64,000 bases of DNA, from assembly GCF_020622345.1 (NCBI RefSeq), contig NZ_JACNMO010000007.1, positions 161,290-225,289 on the forward strand, written 5' to 3'. Positions 61,727 through 64,000 of the stretch are shown piece by piece. The stretch comes from Roseobacter weihaiensis (GTDB lineage Bacteria > Pseudomonadota > Alphaproteobacteria > Rhodobacterales > Rhodobacteraceae). How positions within the stretch are numbered: the first letter of the stretch is position 1; each line of letters begins with the position of its first letter. Both the position numbers and the translations under genes were made by a program. Under the pieces are notes generated by a model. That model was given only the letters and a program-made list of their open reading frames with translations, made no database searches and was not told where the DNA came from.

Positions 61727-62293
61727 TTAGTCTCTTACGGGACGCGGGACAAGCGGGCGGGCGGGATTTCCTGCAACCGTGGTCTCGGGCGGCACGGATT
61801 TGGTGACAACCGCGCCGGCACCCACCACGGCATCGTCGCCGATGGTGACGCCGGGGAGGATAATCGCACCTCCACCGATCCAGACATTCCTTCCGATTTC
61901 AATCGGTTGGCCGAATTCCTGTCCGGTGTCTCGTGTGGCACCATCGCGCGGATGATCGGCAGTCAGAATCTGAACGTAAGGACCGATCTGCGTTTTGTCG
62001 CCGATGCGGATCGTGCACACATCCAACAGGACACAGCCGTAATTGAGAAAGACGTCGCGTCCCAGATGGACATTGTAACCATAGTCCATATGCAGCGGTG
62101 CACGCAGAGCACAACCTTCACTATGACTTCCAAGCCATTCATCTAAAATAGATTTTCGCTCTGCACTATCCGATACGATGGTCGTATTGTATCGACGCTG
62201 TATGTCCTGGTTCCGGGCCCGGTCCCGCACCAATTCTACATCGCCGGGTTGATAGAGTTCGCCGGCAATCATCTTGTCTTTTTCCGAGCGCAT
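61727..62293 (-). CDS. Maltose/galactoside O-acetyltransferase-like hexapeptide acetyltransferase
   Basis: A 188-residue left-handed beta-helix acetyltransferase. The N-terminal Maa domain is MIAGELYQPGDVELVRDR, then YGYNVHLGRDVFLNYGCVLL and IGRNVWIGGGAIILPGVTIG in the hexapeptide repeats. The active His lies in ILTADHP. It acetylates a sugar or lipo-sugar; which is unknown. It sits between the sufT-like and sufA-like genes, which is odd for this function. Confidence 0.88.
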   Translation of the reverse strand: MRSEKDKMIAGELYQPGDVELVRDRARNQDIQRRYNTTIVSDSAERKSILDEWLGSHSEGCALRAPLHMDYGYNVHLGRDVFLNYGCVLLDVCTIRIGDKTQIGPYVQILTADHPRDGATRDTGQEFGQPIEIGRNVWIGGGAIILPGVTIGDDAVVGAGAVVTKSVPPETTVAGNPARPLVPRPVRD

Positions 62294-62302
62294 CGGCGAC
62301 GC

Positions 62303-62665
62303 TTACATGAATCCCAGTTCGAGCCGCGCCTCATCCGACATCATGTCCATGCCCCAAGGCGGCTCCCACACAAGCTCGACATTGACTTGTTTGACACCGG
62401 CAATCGGTTCTACCGCATCTGCGACCCACCCCGGCATCTCACCTGCAACCGGGCAGCCGGGCGCCGTGAGAGACATCTTGATTGCTACTTCACTTTCGTC
62501 ATTGATATCAATGGTATAGATCAGCCCCAGTTCGTAGATATTGACCGGGATTTCCGGATCGTAAACGCTCCGGCAAGCCTCGACCACTTCATCGTAGAGC
62601 GGATGGTCTGTTGTGGAGGGCGCAATCAGCGGCGCGCCTTCGAGCGGTTCGGGTGCATTGTTCAT
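62303..62665 (-). CDS. sufT: SufT-like MIP18/DUF59 protein
   Basis: A 120-residue protein of the DUF59 family that helps iron-sulfur cluster maturation. Motifs are VYDPEIPVNIYELGLIY (DPE motif), SLTAPGCPVAGEMPGWV with the conserved Cys, and VWEPPWGMDMM. ATG 62665 is used with GAGG upstream; a GTG at 62677 would add four residues. First gene of the sufT-maa-sufA group. Confidence 0.9.
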   Translation of the reverse strand: MNNAPEPLEGAPLIAPSTTDHPLYDEVVEACRSVYDPEIPVNIYELGLIYTIDINDESEVAIKMSLTAPGCPVAGEMPGWVADAVEPIAGVKQVNVELVWEPPWGMDMMSDEARLELGFM

Positions 62666-62746
62666 CGAGGGCCTCACTCATGATCCTTAGCGTTTATATA
62701 AGATTTGGGGCATAAGGGTAAAGGGGCGCAAGCCTGTTTGGTGAAA

Positions 62747-62771
62747 TGTAGCTGTTTGTAGCGGGTGTAGC
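62747..62771. repeat. Three TGTAGC direct repeats at 9-10 bp spacing
   Basis: TGTAGC occurs at 62747, 62757 and 62766. Spacing near one helical turn would place all copies on one DNA face, as in a tandem operator. The factor is unknown. Confidence 0.5.
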
Positions 62772-62779
62772 GGGACAAC

Positions 62780-62812
62780 GATTTCTGCAGTGAATGACAA
62801 AGATTTCTGCAG
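62780..62812. repeat. Two GATTTCTGCAG direct repeats 22 bp apart
   Basis: GATTTCTGCAG at 62780-62790 and 62802-62812, each centred on the palindrome CTGCAG and 22 bp (two helical turns) apart. They look like paired operators in the sufT upstream region. Confidence 0.5.
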
Positions 62813-63013
62813 CAAACGATTTTTTTAGAACAAGGCTTAAAGTCTCGTTCAAGCGACAGCCAAACCCACAATACCCCCCGCATAGCATCAAACGTCCTCG
62901 TCAGGCCGTCTGCAAGGATCACCCCATAGGTGCCCGAGGGCAACCGGACCTTCGTCGAGAGTCATGCCAAGGTCGGCAGAGCGGACAGTCTTGCATATTC
63001 CGTATCGCTTACC

Positions 63014-63652
63014 CTAGGTTCGAGACGTCACCAACTTAAAGCTCGCAAAGCAGAAGAACACCCCCAACCCAGTCTCGATCCATCGCCGGGCTTTCGCGAA
63101 ACCAGACACCATGGGTTTGGTCGAGAAAGCGAGTGCATATGCAATGTGCCCGCCGAACGAGATCAGGCTGGTTCCTAACACGATCAGGCCACCAATCCAC
63201 CATGGTGCTCCGGGGGACAATCCAAGCGAAATCGTCGCGGTCCAAGTCAGCGCGGCCTTTGGGTTGGTCATTTGGATGAGTAAACCGCGGCGATAATAAG
63301 CGCTACCACCCCCACTCAGACATAGAGCGTTCGCCGTTAGATCGCGATGTGACATTGCGGATCAGAAGGATTTGAAAGCCAGCCAAAGCAAATAGGCAGC
63401 GCCAGCAATCTTGATGATGGTTATTAGTGAGGCGTAAGCGACCAAAATGGTTGTAAGACCGCCCCAAGCGAGCAAACCCCAGATCAGTGAACCAGATGCT
63501 ATGCCAAGCGCCAAGGATTTACCGGCATCTCGCCCGACACCCATTGAGGTGCCCATAATGGATAGAATATTGGGGCCGGGGCTGAACATGCCCATCACGA
63601 AAACGCCATAGGCAACAAGGATGCCCGGCAAGGCGATTGTGAGAGCTTCCAT
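63014..63652 (-). pseudogene. LysE-family amino-acid exporter interrupted by one in-frame TGA
   Basis: Two minus-strand pieces in the same frame form one LysE/RhtB-type transporter of about 212 residues. The first 96 residues (MEALTIALPGILVAYGVFVMG, FSPGPNILSIMG) end at TGA 63362-63364; the rest continues in frame from SAMSHRDLTANAL through QMTNPKAALTW and GLGVFFCFASFKLV. At the TGA, homologues usually have Arg (FKSFRSA), so a CGA to TGA transition is likely. It could be a real inactivation or a sequencing error. An internal ATG at 63355 could restart only half a transporter. Confidence 0.8.
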
Positions 63653-63993
63653 AGGTCCATTCCGTCCAACTGACTATACCGTCACTATCCGTGACCGATC
63701 ATTTCGGATCAACCTCGTTCCCCGCACCTCGCTGCCCATGCCGACATTCGTGCAGCACGCAGCATCGATCACTATGGGCTCGCAGCCGACATTTGACAGT
63801 TTCGGTCGGTTGGCGGGTGCCAGCCCCAAGCGGACCTTGGATTTGGACGTCCATTGACGGGTCAGCGGGACTTGGACGAAGCCGCTCGCGCGGCATTTGC
63901 GCACTTTGCGGGTGTTGATCACTGATGCAGCTGTTTTGGGATTTGGCAGACCTGCCTGACGATTGAGGTTTCTCAATCGGACAGGAGGTTCCA
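63653..63993. other. 341-bp stretch without a convincing gene
   Basis: Open frames on both strands (up to 108 codons) show no recognisable family or good ribosome site. It may be eroded sequence. An 8-bp hairpin at 63960-63979 lies just before a new gene start. Confidence 0.5.
63960..63979. promoter_or_regulatory. Hairpin CGATTGAG-GTTT-CTCAATCG before a gene start
   Basis: A perfect 8-bp inverted repeat with a 4-nt loop, ending 4 bp before AGGAGG at 63983-63988. With CCTG/CAGG outside, the stem could extend into the Shine-Dalgarno sequence. It could be an operator or translation control element. Confidence 0.5.
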
Positions 63994-64000
63994 ATGACAC
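63994..64000 (+). CDS. Start of an unidentified gene cut by the window edge
   Basis: ATG at 63994 follows a strong AGGAGG (63983-63988) with 5-bp spacing. Only two codons (Met-Thr) are visible, so nothing can be said of the product. Confidence 0.5.

Larger units (their letters stand above)
62666..63013. other. 348-bp gene-poor region upstream of sufT with short repeats
   Basis: An ORF of 89 codons on the minus strand (62674-62943) lacks family character and I do not call it. The region carries two sets of short direct repeats (62747-62771 and 62780-62812) and an AT-rich stretch, so it is probably the sufT promoter. Confidence 0.55.

Noticed and set aside
62674..62943. 89-codon minus-strand frame upstream of sufT
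   Set aside because: No ribosome site or family character, and it contains the repeat elements that look regulatory.
63362..63364. TGA in the LysE gene as a selenocysteine codon
   Set aside because: LysE exporters have no selenocysteine, no SECIS-like hairpin is evident after it, and a CGA to TGA change explains it.
63674..64000. 108-codon minus-strand frame at the right edge
   Set aside because: No recognisable motif, and it runs through the hairpin and Shine-Dalgarno sequence of a plus-strand gene.

Overview
This 64 kb window looks like a contiguous piece of a chromosome from a bacteriochlorophyll-capable member of the Rhodobacterales (Roseobacter group). The evidence is high GC and codon use, a very dense gene layout with many 1-4 bp overlaps, an alphaproteobacterial Mur-type regulator, DUF4167, DUF2849/DUF934 in a cysteine operon, and bchE-bchJ. 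About 65 protein genes are supported. I found no rRNA, tRNA, CRISPR array, complete insertion sequence or prophage. Names come from motifs and remembered family architecture; no database search was run.

Layout. 1-12.6 kb is housekeeping: truncated tyrS, anmK, enolase, two DMT exporters, a NYN-domain protein, Mur, an RNA helicase, SelO and a nucleoside hydrolase. 12.6-19.2 kb holds mazG, an M20 hydrolase with two ureohydrolases (probable guanidino/amide nitrogen scavenging), prfA and prmC. 20-27.4 kb is an outer-membrane operon on the minus strand: lptF-lptG-lptD-surA-pdxA-rsmA. 27.5-30.7 kb holds pepA-holC, a retropepsin-like protease and marC. 30.9-33.2 kb is a two-gene photosynthesis island, bchE-bchJ, with a promoter carrying one FnrL-like and two PpsR/CrtJ-like sites. 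33-37 kb holds an ABC-F ATPase, ndk, a TfoX-C protein and an aldose epimerase. 37.3-46.6 kb is the most accessory-looking part: an orphan 223-residue protein, a 1077-residue CheB-CheR-PAS protein without a kinase domain, a cytochrome c, a MoxR/VWA/membrane-protein operon and an alpha/beta hydrolase fused to a membrane domain. 46.6-50.8 kb holds a LysR regulator divergent from a DUF1989-GcvT fusion, then infC.

51-57 kb is an assimilatory sulfur operon read leftward: cysG-DUF2849-cysI-cysH-DUF934-fpr, ended by a clear terminator, with an AsnC/Lrp-type regulator divergent at its head. No cysJ flavoprotein is present, so I infer that Fpr plus a ferredoxin feeds electrons to sulfite reductase. 57.4-62.7 kb holds a lactonase-like metallohydrolase, a P450, tpiA, a 2-oxoglutarate oxygenase and a SufT/Maa/SufA cluster. 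The right end (62.7-64 kb) looks eroded: a promoter-like repeat region, a LysE-family exporter interrupted by one in-frame TGA, and a stretch with no convincing gene before a new gene starts at the edge.

I did not find an unmistakable new defence or mobile system. The best candidates for follow-up are the bchE promoter, the DUF1989-DUF1989-GcvT fusion, the kinase-less CheB-CheR-PAS protein with its orphan neighbour, and the paired ureohydrolases.
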